From a virus: DNA of 20,219 nt. A model generated the notes under the pieces. That model saw only the letters and a list, made by a program, of their open reading frames with translations, was not told the origin of the DNA and searched no databases. The translations under genes and the position numbers were made by a program. Positions 7,166-13,724 of this stretch are shown one piece after another. Location of the stretch: positions 1 to 20,219 of the IMG/VR virus record IMGVR_UViG_3300031658_002172; one strand, written 5' to 3'. The stretch's first letter is position 1. Each line of letters begins with the position of its first letter.

Positions 7166-7192
7166 TCATAATATAATATATAGTTTAACTCA
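7166..7192. repeat. leader motif shared with the second Sm-like gene (copy 2)
   Basis: The element before gene 44. It shares TCATAATATAATA exactly, and AACTCA at its far end, with 4292-4317 (plus-strand reading). On the minus strand TTGACT lies upstream, but no good -10 box follows at 17 nt. Confidence 0.45.
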
Positions 7193-7802
7193 TTACTGCT
7201 TTGGAGTCAACAGATTCAAACAAATCTAATTGCAGATTCCTCCCTGCTGGTGCTGGTACTGGGCTCTCAAGTATAACGTACTGTAGTAACTTGTCAGGAG
7301 AGGTTTCTCCATATGGATCATCTTCTGCATTATCACATTTACCAGGCTCGATCCAATATTTCTCAACAACACCATCATTGACTAACATGGCATATCTCCA
7401 TGATCTCATACCAAATGACAGATTGTTCTTGTCAACCAACATTCCCATGTTGCGAGTAAATTCACCAGAACCGTCTGGAATAACTTTGATGTTCTTCACG
7501 CCAGCCCATTTGGACCACTGATTCATGACAAACGAATCATTCACTGACAGGCAGTAGATATCATCTATACCCGCTTCAATAAATTGGGAGTGCATTATTT
7601 CAAACGATGGCAACTGAAGTGCTGAACACGTTGGAGTAAATGCTCCGGGAAGTGCAAATAGAATTACTCGTCTGTCTTTAAATATTTGATCTGTAGTTAA
7701 GTCTTCCCATTTAAATGGATTATCATCCTTGATAGTCTCATCCCGAACTCGGGTTTTAAATGTCACGGTTGGTACTAGTGTACCCACGTCAAGCTCTTTC
7801 AT
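7185..7802 (-). CDS. peroxiredoxin, Prx5/PrxII type
   Basis: Thiol peroxidase of 205 aa that reduces hydrogen peroxide and organic peroxides. The catalytic site PGAFTPTCS (52-60) has the peroxidatic cysteine C59 with its conserved Thr/Pro. Also visible: the ring of SVNDSFVMNQWSKWAG, DGSGEFTRNMGM and the GMRSWRYAMLV strand with the active-site arginine. C84 (IYCLSVND) is where plant-type PrxII has a second cysteine; C156 is another candidate resolving residue. No glutaredoxin domain or signal peptide is seen, so it acts in the cytosol with a host or phage thiol donor. It starts at ATG 7802, 7 nt after gp45, and is placed between clamp and clamp loader. An extra C-terminal tail of about 25 residues has no clear function. 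Confidence 0.95.
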   Translation of the reverse strand: MKELDVGTLVPTVTFKTRVRDETIKDDNPFKWEDLTTDQIFKDRRVILFALPGAFTPTCSALQLPSFEIMHSQFIEAGIDDIYCLSVNDSFVMNQWSKWAGVKNIKVIPDGSGEFTRNMGMLVDKNNLSFGMRSWRYAMLVNDGVVEKYWIEPGKCDNAEDDPYGETSPDKLLQYVILESPVPAPAGRNLQLDLFESVDSKAVMS

Positions 7803-7809
7803 ATCAGCC

Positions 7810-8463
7810 CTACCCTATCTGAGAGTTAGGATCAAGAGCTAACCAATACTTTGTTTTGTCATTCGAAAGATACATAAACTTCTTCTTGCTGAGGACAGTA
7901 ACATAGTTAGCAGAGATAACCTTGAAGTTCTCAATTGGTATTCGGCAGTCAAACTCGCCATCGAATTCACCAATATCTTGGGTGTATGTATTGCTGCGGG
8001 GAGTAGATGGATCACCAACGCTCATCTTGACCAGGCCATTCTTAGCAACTACACTCAACATAGGAGCAGAGATTACAGCCGCGGCACGTTTCATTGTGTC
8101 GATCATCGTAGCAGTCAAATTGAATTCGTAGTGGTTGTCTACCTCGATTGTCTTATCGGGAGCTGCAACTATGATTGACTTATCGGCATAGTAATATTTG
8201 AACTCACTTGTGTCCTTACTGATGGTAATGCAATCTTCACCGAAATCAACATCGGTATCTTCCATCATAGTCAGTAGGGCAAGCAGACTATTCAAGTCAT
8301 AGATAGCAAACTCGCGGTCGAAGGTTTCTGTAACCTCAGCCCGGGAGAATATATTTACCCCAGTTGATATGGTCGATAGAACATTGCCCTTACGGACAAG
8401 AATATTGCTGTTGATTGAAGCAAAATTCTTCAGAACTTCCATCGTAGTTTTTGATATTTTCAC
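7810..8463 (-). CDS. 45: sliding clamp gp45
   Basis: Trimeric DNA clamp of 217 aa (T4: 228) that tethers gp43 to DNA. In T4 it also acts, with gp33 and gp55, as the moving activator of late transcription. The N-terminus MKISKTTMEVLKNFASINSNILV aligns directly with T4 MKLSKDTTALLKNFATINSGIML. The blocks FAIYDLNSLLALL and the later DIGEFDGEFDCRIPIENFKV also match. The start is a GTG at 8463, fixed by the T4 alignment and by GAGGA 6 nt upstream. Its promoter has full consensus hexamers, and an intrinsic terminator separates it from the upstream gene, so it begins a strong, independent transcription unit. Confidence 0.96.
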   Translation of the reverse strand: MKISKTTMEVLKNFASINSNILVRKGNVLSTISTGVNIFSRAEVTETFDREFAIYDLNSLLALLTMMEDTDVDFGEDCITISKDTSEFKYYYADKSIIVAAPDKTIEVDNHYEFNLTATMIDTMKRAAAVISAPMLSVVAKNGLVKMSVGDPSTPRSNTYTQDIGEFDGEFDCRIPIENFKVISANYVTVLSKKKFMYLSNDKTKYWLALDPNSQIG

Positions 8464-8495
8464 AGGTCTTCCTCACAGTTAGAATCAGTACAATT

Positions 8496-8524
8496 ATTAT
8501 ATAATAAAATAGGGGTGTTGTCAA
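8496..8524 (-). promoter_or_regulatory. consensus sigma70 promoter of gene 45
   Basis: TTGACA (8524-8519), a 17-nt spacer and TATAAT (8501-8496) on the minus strand: a perfect match to the bacterial consensus. It lies about 33 nt upstream of the gp45 start and just after the terminator at 8554-8618. It probably drives 45-prx-44-mazG-62 early in infection. Confidence 0.92.
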
Positions 8525-8553
8525 TAGTTAAACGGTAGTATATTTTTTATAAC

Positions 8554-8618
8554 AAAAAAACCTAAACAGCGATGTGGAGTTACAATTGAGAGAGAGGTCA
8601 CACACATCGCTGCTAGGT
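8554..8618 (-). terminator. intrinsic terminator with long stem after the DUF3310 gene
   Basis: Read on the minus strand, 8618-8603 pairs with 8576-8560: 5 bp, a small internal loop, then 10 perfect bp (core CAGCGATGTG on the plus strand). The loop is 26 nt, and the stem is followed at once by seven T (8560-8554). A further inverted repeat TTATAAC/GTTATAA (8547-8553 and 8634-8640) encloses it. The 26-nt loop is larger than in a typical terminator, so a processed small RNA is an alternative reading. Confidence 0.75.
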
Positions 8619-8642
8619 ATCCTTGCGGATTCGGTTATAATT

Positions 8643-8975
8643 TTAAATATGGTATGCTGATGTATTATCAACTACTGGTATGCCCTCTGTCCGGTCAGCA
8701 GTGACACTCTCTCTTGTGTCGTGTACATGTAACTGGATAAGGGCATAGTGTAGCACTTTCATTAGGTCTTTGCGGTTGTAACCATCTTTGTTGCCATATC
8801 TCTGGGCATACTTCATGATGTTACCGATGCAAAATCCATCGCCATGACCGCTATCAATAATAAACTCGGTTGCCTGAAACTTATTTTTGGAATAGTGTTG
8901 ACTATAAGTATCATCCACATAATCCAGTAAGTCTCGTATTGCATTGTCTTCGTTGTATCTATAGTCAATACTCAT
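8643..8975 (-). CDS. DUF3310-type phage protein
   Basis: A 110-aa protein. Its middle part (FIIDSGHGDGFCIGNIMKY..RYGNKDGYNRKDLMKVLHYALIQL, about residues 41-84) matches the pattern of DUF3310 proteins, common small phage proteins sometimes labelled nucleotide kinases without clear proof. The conserved helix FxxGNxxKYxxR followed by K.G....DL.K..hY is the usual core. The biochemical role is not known. The start codon overlaps the stop of the CobS-like gene by one base (TAATG), so the two are translationally coupled. It is the last gene before the terminator at 8554-8618. Confidence 0.82.
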   Translation of the reverse strand: MSIDYRYNEDNAIRDLLDYVDDTYSQHYSKNKFQATEFIIDSGHGDGFCIGNIMKYAQRYGNKDGYNRKDLMKVLHYALIQLHVHDTRESVTADRTEGIPVVDNTSAYHI

Positions 8976-10162
8976 TAGAAAGGCACCTCTTCATCGGTAG
9001 CGACTTCTTCAGTCGGATCATCAGCTAGTGATACTTCGTCATCTACTTTGGTGTAGAGGTCCAAGAACGCTTGCTTTGTGTCAGTGTCGAATCGATTAAC
9101 ACACAACTCGATTGCTTTCATCTTGTCACCGAACACTGAGAACGCTTTAACGATGTGTTCTAGGCGGCGGGTAGAGATCAGTTCATCGATGGCACCCTCG
9201 TAGAAAGTCTTTCGGATCACTTCAGCCCATGTCACGAGATTGGTAGCAAAAGTCTCATCAACACAGTCAGCGACTCGCATCTTGCCAAGCACGATTCTCT
9301 TCTCTTGGGCAGCAGATGGATACTCTTGCTCAACTGTGATTGCGAATCTCTCTAAGAATGCTTCATCTAAAATCTGGGCACCCATAAACTTACCGTCATC
9401 AGATCCGCGACCTTTAGTATTCGCAGTTGCGATGATAGTAAACCCTGGAGCCGGGGAGATGATCTCACCAGTCTTCTTGTTGAAGTATGGCTTGCCTTCC
9501 ATAATAGCTTGAAGACACATTAGCTTGTTAGAGCCTCGGTCAATCTCGTCTAATACAAGCACTGCACCGCGCTTCATTGCGGTAAGTACAGGACCCTCGC
9601 GGTAGACTACGTTGCCGTCGACAAGTGTATTGCCGCCAATCAGATCATCCTCATCCGTCTCGATGGAGATATTAACTCGCATTGCTTCGCGCTTCAATTT
9701 CGCGCAAACTTGCTCGACCATCATGGTCTTACCGTTGCCGGAGAGACCAGAGATGAAAGTGGGATAAAACATTTTCGACTTGATAATACGAATTAGGTCT
9801 TTGTGAAAACCGAATGGCACATAAGTACTGTCTGCAATTGGAATCAGATTATCAATAGTCACTGATAGTTTAGCCTGGGTTAAAACCCTCGCGGCCTCCG
9901 CCGGAAGGGCAGAAGTATTTTGTGATACGATTGTCACAATGGGTTTCTGCTTGGCAGTGGGTGGAGCATATGGTGCGGGCGCGCCCGAAACATCATATTG
10001 ACCACGCGCTACAGCATAGTTGCCGACAATATAGCCGACCGCTGAACCCTGTTTAGCTAAACCGAGACCCTCGGCAACCACATTAATTTCTTTTCGTGTG
10101 AGTGTACTTCCAGCAGTATCAACTTCGCGCAGGGCACTCAACAATATATTCACATCACTCAT
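8975..10162 (-). CDS. cobS-like: MoxR/CobS-type AAA+ ATPase
   Basis: AAA+ ATPase of 395 aa related to the CobS subunit of cobaltochelatase and to MoxR ATPases, which act as chaperones with VWA-domain partners. N-terminal region: a small helical domain (about 1-60), then a Pro/Ala-rich linker. The ATPase core has Walker A GLSGNGKT (139-146), Walker B VLVLDEID (201-208), sensor 1 IIATANT (243-249) and LDEAFLERF (265-273) with the arginine-finger region. The C-terminal tail is acidic. No CobN homologue or other cobalamin gene is present, so cobalt insertion is unlikely to be its job here. It follows the VWA gene directly but has its own promoter. The start ATG 10162 has GAGAGAGG 7 nt upstream. 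Confidence 0.9.
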   Translation of the reverse strand: MSDVNILLSALREVDTAGSTLTRKEINVVAEGLGLAKQGSAVGYIVGNYAVARGQYDVSGAPAPYAPPTAKQKPIVTIVSQNTSALPAEAARVLTQAKLSVTIDNLIPIADSTYVPFGFHKDLIRIIKSKMFYPTFISGLSGNGKTMMVEQVCAKLKREAMRVNISIETDEDDLIGGNTLVDGNVVYREGPVLTAMKRGAVLVLDEIDRGSNKLMCLQAIMEGKPYFNKKTGEIISPAPGFTIIATANTKGRGSDDGKFMGAQILDEAFLERFAITVEQEYPSAAQEKRIVLGKMRVADCVDETFATNLVTWAEVIRKTFYEGAIDELISTRRLEHIVKAFSVFGDKMKAIELCVNRFDTDTKQAFLDLYTKVDDEVSLADDPTEEVATDEEVPF

Positions 10163-10225
10163 AATCTGACCTCTCTCAAAAAGGATTGTTTAACTTATTT
10201 AACTTCTTACTCAATCTAGAATACT

Positions 10226-10254
10226 ATTATCGCATACAAACGGGTAAATGTCAA
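10226..10254 (-). promoter_or_regulatory. sigma70 promoter of the CobS-like gene
   Basis: TTGACA (10254-10249), 17 nt, GATAAT (10231-10226) on the minus strand; the -10 box has one mismatch. It is followed by AGTATTCT, the same bases as after the CobT-like promoter. The leader is about 60 nt. Confidence 0.85.
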
Positions 10255-10290
10255 CCCTTTTTTTACGATAGTTTCATTTATTTTCATGTC

Positions 10291-12570
10291 TTAGGCAACC
10301 TTATCAATGAAGCGATTAAGAAACACTCGGCTGGCGCTGCGACCTTTAGCGAACTTCATAAATCCACGCTTTAGATCACCCTTGGAGTTGGACTTGACTT
10401 CCAGATCTGAAGTGTCGACCTCAAGCCCCTTGCCACCCATTATCATAAACATTGCATCGTATGCTGTTGCGCCGATAACTTCCATGAATCCCTCAGCTTT
10501 GAATATCTTATGGGCTGCAGTGAATCCTTCGTAGTCATATCGGTTAGTCGCTGTAAAGTATGCGTCACGGACATCAGAAGGTCTTCCAGAGACCAAATTG
10601 AAGCAGATCATGCGCGACCCAGTGGTATTTTTGTAGTGGGTCAGCAGAGCCAAGAAGTAATCTTGTGAAGAGATTCCGCAGCCCATTCTATATCCATGGC
10701 CGTATCTATCAGTGGTTACATACTTGGTAGAGACTGCGCCCTCCTTGATATATACTTCTGAAACTTTCTTGCCGTCGCGCTTGTATGTTATGTGATTGTA
10801 GTCGGTGCCCTCAAGAGGAGAAACATCTTCAACCATCAGGGCTTGATCAGTATTGTATCCGTCAGTCAGAATGATTGTGTTCAGAACTTCAATTCTGTTG
10901 CGCTCTTTGAATTTGTTCGCAACATCACGAGCAACTAAGATTGCAGAGGATAGAGGAGTAGCAGACAGGTGCATATAGCGGGGGATTGAACCTCGATCCT
11001 GCATGACAACCCCTGGCTCAGCTGGGTAGTTATATCCGCTTGCGTAACCCAACAGACTCTTAAATGATTTGGCGTACATTGGAGCAGACAACTCGGATGA
11101 GATTAATTGAAGCAAACGAAAAGAATCATCATCAATGAAAAACTCTCCATTTTTGAGACTCTGCGCTTCTTGTAAGGCTTTCCGTGGTTGACATCTCTCG
11201 GAATCTTGTGCATTACTGAATCCATAAACATCAAATGGTATACCAACTTTCTTACAGAAGGATACCTGAATCAATAACTGTTCAAGGACATTGGACATCT
11301 CGCGATGCATACTGCCTGACATATCGACTAGCATAAACATGCCGTGATTCTGACCATCTGGTGTGGTAGTAGTTGACAAGAAGAGATCATCCGACACCTT
11401 ATATGCCCATAATTTCTTATCATTCAGTAAGCCGGTTTTGTTCTCGCGAGATTTCTTCAGTGAAGTTGCTTTGCGGCGCATTTCAAACTGCTGTACTAGT
11501 AGATTGATTGCAGACTTATTCCGATTCTGGAAGTTCTTGAACAGAGTGGATTCGATTTCAGCATTGCTTCCACTGGCAGCTTGTCTTGCATAGTATCCCG
11601 ATTTTCCTTCATAATACTCAGGAACATAATTCCAAACTTCGTCAGCTTGCATAACAAACGCGGAAGAATCGATCTTAGGAAAGTTGCCGTTCAGAATTTC
11701 CAAATCGGACATTTCGACCAGATTTTCTTCATTATTTCGGAATGCAGTGTCAGTGAGTGACTCTGGTTCCGGGGTGCCTTCATCGATTTCATCAGATCCT
11801 GATTTGCTTTGATCTTGGCTGTCTGATTCAACATCATCCGCCTCGTCATCAGCATCTTCATCAGTCTCGCCGTCAGAACCCTGAGAATCTGCATTATCTT
11901 CTGCATCAGACTCTTCCGTTTCATCAGAATCTCCCATCGTGGAAGTCTCACCAGATTCGCTATCTTCATCACTGTAATCGTGTGCAGTATTATCAGTCAA
12001 TTGATCTTGCATGGCTTTTTCGTCTTTACTGTACTCATATAAGTCAGTGGCAACCGAAACAACATCTTCCCATGTCTCACATAACTCGGTTCGATTGACT
12101 ATATACATCTCAGTTTCATCAAACTTGATTCCAAGCATGTTTCCACACTTGAATCTGAGATTGATTCTATCAATTAGGGGAAGAGAATCTAGGTCACGTC
12201 CTTTTAGACCGAAGAAATCCTTGTCCATTAACTCTTTGTAACCTTTAGAAAAAGACTTTACAAGGCCCGGATATCGTAGTTTAACTTTCTTTTCGATTCG
12301 AGCGTCTTCAATAACATTAAGAAAAGACTTAAAGCCCTGACCCTTTTCGCACAAAGCATCGTGCCATCCCTCCAGAGGAGTTTCTAAACCGTGGCTGATT
12401 TCGTGTCCCACCAGCAAATCATAGAGATCCACCGACATTTCCTTCCACCTGGGAAGAATGACTTTTCGATTCTTAAGGTCAAACATCGCAGTAGAGACAT
12501 TTTGATGTTCTACGCTAATGTCTTCAGTTGCCAACAACTTGGCTAGGATACTTTTTTGTGCTATTTGCAT
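10291..12570 (-). CDS. cobT-like: CobT-like protein: HExxH metallopeptidase-like N-terminus, acidic linker, VWA domain
   Basis: Large protein of 759 aa. The N-terminal domain contains HEISH (56-60) and, 28 residues on, E88 in NVIEDARIE: the layout of a gluzincin zinc peptidase site (two His and a distal Glu). Next come an Asp/Glu/Ser-rich low-complexity linker (about 190-275), then a VWA domain with MIDAS DMSGSM (415-420) and a later TDGYN (D570). CobT and related VWA proteins pair with MoxR/CobS ATPases, and such an ATPase is the next gene. Its role in phage is unknown; a metal-dependent chaperone or protease complex is a reasonable inference. Catalytic activity of the HExxH site is not proven. 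It starts at ATG 12570 behind its own promoter, with only a weak ribosome site (GAGAG). Confidence 0.9.
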   Translation of the reverse strand: MQIAQKSILAKLLATEDISVEHQNVSTAMFDLKNRKVILPRWKEMSVDLYDLLVGHEISHGLETPLEGWHDALCEKGQGFKSFLNVIEDARIEKKVKLRYPGLVKSFSKGYKELMDKDFFGLKGRDLDSLPLIDRINLRFKCGNMLGIKFDETEMYIVNRTELCETWEDVVSVATDLYEYSKDEKAMQDQLTDNTAHDYSDEDSESGETSTMGDSDETEESDAEDNADSQGSDGETDEDADDEADDVESDSQDQSKSGSDEIDEGTPEPESLTDTAFRNNEENLVEMSDLEILNGNFPKIDSSAFVMQADEVWNYVPEYYEGKSGYYARQAASGSNAEIESTLFKNFQNRNKSAINLLVQQFEMRRKATSLKKSRENKTGLLNDKKLWAYKVSDDLFLSTTTTPDGQNHGMFMLVDMSGSMHREMSNVLEQLLIQVSFCKKVGIPFDVYGFSNAQDSERCQPRKALQEAQSLKNGEFFIDDDSFRLLQLISSELSAPMYAKSFKSLLGYASGYNYPAEPGVVMQDRGSIPRYMHLSATPLSSAILVARDVANKFKERNRIEVLNTIILTDGYNTDQALMVEDVSPLEGTDYNHITYKRDGKKVSEVYIKEGAVSTKYVTTDRYGHGYRMGCGISSQDYFLALLTHYKNTTGSRMICFNLVSGRPSDVRDAYFTATNRYDYEGFTAAHKIFKAEGFMEVIGATAYDAMFMIMGGKGLEVDTSDLEVKSNSKGDLKRGFMKFAKGRSASRVFLNRFIDKVA

Positions 12571-12604
12571 TGGGACAAACTCTCTTCTCTCATTTCAGAA
12601 TACT

Positions 12605-12633
12605 ATTATAGCAAGTATCTAATCAAAAGTCAA
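12605..12633 (-). promoter_or_regulatory. sigma70 promoter of the CobT-like gene
   Basis: TTGACT (12633-12628), 17 nt, TATAAT (12610-12605) on the minus strand, followed by AGTATTCTGAAATGAG. The -10 box and the next bases nearly repeat those of the CobS-like promoter. It lies in the gap after the ClpP-like gene. Confidence 0.87.
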
Positions 12634-12680
12634 GCGATTTTGGTCGGTTTATGCAATTATTTTCGGTCTGTAATCCTCGG

Positions 12681-13304
12681 TTATTTGGCGGCTTTCTTTT
12701 TTAATTGTTTTTTCTTTGGTGCCTCGGCAACTTTCTTTTCTTCTTTGCGCTCTTTTTCAAGTATTATAGTCTTCTTTTTGAGTCTAGCGAAGACATCATC
12801 TGGTGCCAACCAGACATCTTTACCGTCTATCACCGCTTGGATCTCGGCTTTACTAAAGAAGTGTGCATAGATGTCGTGCATTAAGTTGCTGATCCAATCA
12901 CTGTCGTGCAGTACCTGGGAAGCCATTTCATTGCCCTTACCCCACGCGGCACCAGAATATGTGTGCACCATAAACTGGCTGTGGCTTGATATCTCACACA
13001 CATCTCCCTGTAGGAAGATCATGGTTGCAGCAGACATGCAGGCACCTTCAATCGAGGTGACAATAGTGGCAGATGTCTCCCTCATTGCGCGTATTAGTTG
13101 TATTGCGGTGTTGATTTGCCCACCATATGAATTGATGTGGATATAAATCACATCTTCTGCTGTTGCTGTTCGGAACAACTGATTCCATTCTATATAGTCA
13201 TCTGGTCCTCTTATCTCATCATGTAGGTACAAGTCGTATGTCCGTGACATTGTACGCTCAAAAATCTTGGGATTAAGCAATGCATCTAATTTAAACTCGC
13301 TCAT
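12681..13304 (-). CDS. clpP-like: ClpP-like serine protease
   Basis: ClpP/crotonase-fold protease of 207 aa. The catalytic triad can be traced: nucleophile S91 in GACMSAATMIF (E. coli GQAASMGAFLL), H114 in SQFMVHTY (E. coli RVMIHQP) and probably D163 in GKDVWLAPDD. The oxyanion strand NSYGGQI (58-64) matches ClpP NSPGG. The C-terminus (175-207) is very Lys-rich (KKKQLKKKAAK) and could bind nucleic acid or another acidic partner. No ClpX or ClpA gene is in the window; a host ATPase, or the neighbouring AAA+ protein, would have to feed it. I take ATG 13304, overlapping the upstream gene by 14 nt, rather than the TTG at 13346, which would overlap by 56 nt. T4-like phages also use ClpP-fold prohead proteases, so that role is an alternative. 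Confidence 0.88.
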   Translation of the reverse strand: MSEFKLDALLNPKIFERTMSRTYDLYLHDEIRGPDDYIEWNQLFRTATAEDVIYIHINSYGGQINTAIQLIRAMRETSATIVTSIEGACMSAATMIFLQGDVCEISSHSQFMVHTYSGAAWGKGNEMASQVLHDSDWISNLMHDIYAHFFSKAEIQAVIDGKDVWLAPDDVFARLKKKTIILEKERKEEKKVAEAPKKKQLKKKAAK

Positions 13305-13656
13305 AGTATCGGGTAACCGCCTGTATTTTCTCGATTTGTTTATCAATGATAGCTGAACGATTCGGCCAGTGGATGTACTCTTTGTCGGGATTTTTCTTTA
13401 AGTTGGACAGGAGTGGAAGAATGAGGTCTTCTAAGTCCCTCAACTTACCTGATATATCTCCTTCCAATAAAGTCCGATGCTCTGTTAAAACACCAGCACT
13501 ATCCATGTCCAAGATCCTGTTCTCGATGTCGTAAAGTTTTTTCATTACGTCATCAAGTGCGCCATCTGGAAGTTCGGCGGCGATTGGTGCTTGTGTGGTC
13601 GGCTGTGTCGACGGTATCTCTTCTACTGCGGTGAATCCAAAATCGAAATCAGACAT
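13291..13656 (-). CDS. conserved hypothetical, helical (121 aa)
   Basis: Not assigned to a function. The N-terminal 30 residues are Pro/Thr/Ala-rich and probably disordered (EEIPSTQPTTQAPIAAELPD). Residues 33-85 look helical with a coiled-coil-like heptad feel (MKKLYDIENRILDM, LEGDISGKLRDLEDLILPLLSNL). The C-terminus carries KEYIHWPNRSAIIDKQIEKI, a motif I associate with hypothetical proteins of marine T4-like phages. It starts at ATG 13656 with AAGG 9 nt upstream and overlaps the ClpP-like start by 14 nt, so it may be a partner or substrate of that protease. It lies in the run PDF, this gene, ClpP-like. Confidence 0.8.
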   Translation of the reverse strand: MSDFDFGFTAVEEIPSTQPTTQAPIAAELPDGALDDVMKKLYDIENRILDMDSAGVLTEHRTLLEGDISGKLRDLEDLILPLLSNLKKNPDKEYIHWPNRSAIIDKQIEKIQAVTRYYERV

Positions 13657-13705
13657 TGTTCTTTACCTTATAATTCTGCGCTACGGCTCTGTTTGAATAT
13701 CTCAT
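13649..13705 (-). CDS. possible 18-codon leader micro-ORF (MRYSNRAVAQNYKVKNNV)
   Basis: In the gap after the deformylase gene a strong ribosome site (GAGGAG) lies 4 nt before an ATG at 13705. This opens an 18-codon frame that ends in TGA at 13651-13649, overlapping the start of the 121-aa gene by 8 nt. The layout would allow translational coupling. No conservation data are available, so it may be chance. Confidence 0.25.
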   Translation of the reverse strand: MRYSNRAVAQNYKVKNNV

Positions 13706-13724
13706 ATAACTCCTCTCTGTTTAC

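Noticed and set aside
10216-10287. 23-codon minus-strand frame between the CobT- and CobS-like genes
   Set aside because: Its ribosome site is poorly placed, and the frame runs straight through the CobS-like promoter, so it is probably not translated.
8975-12570. Cobalamin synthesis as the role of the CobS- and CobT-like pair
   Set aside because: No CobN or any other cobalamin gene is visible, and the HExxH domain points to a different activity. The names reflect family resemblance only.
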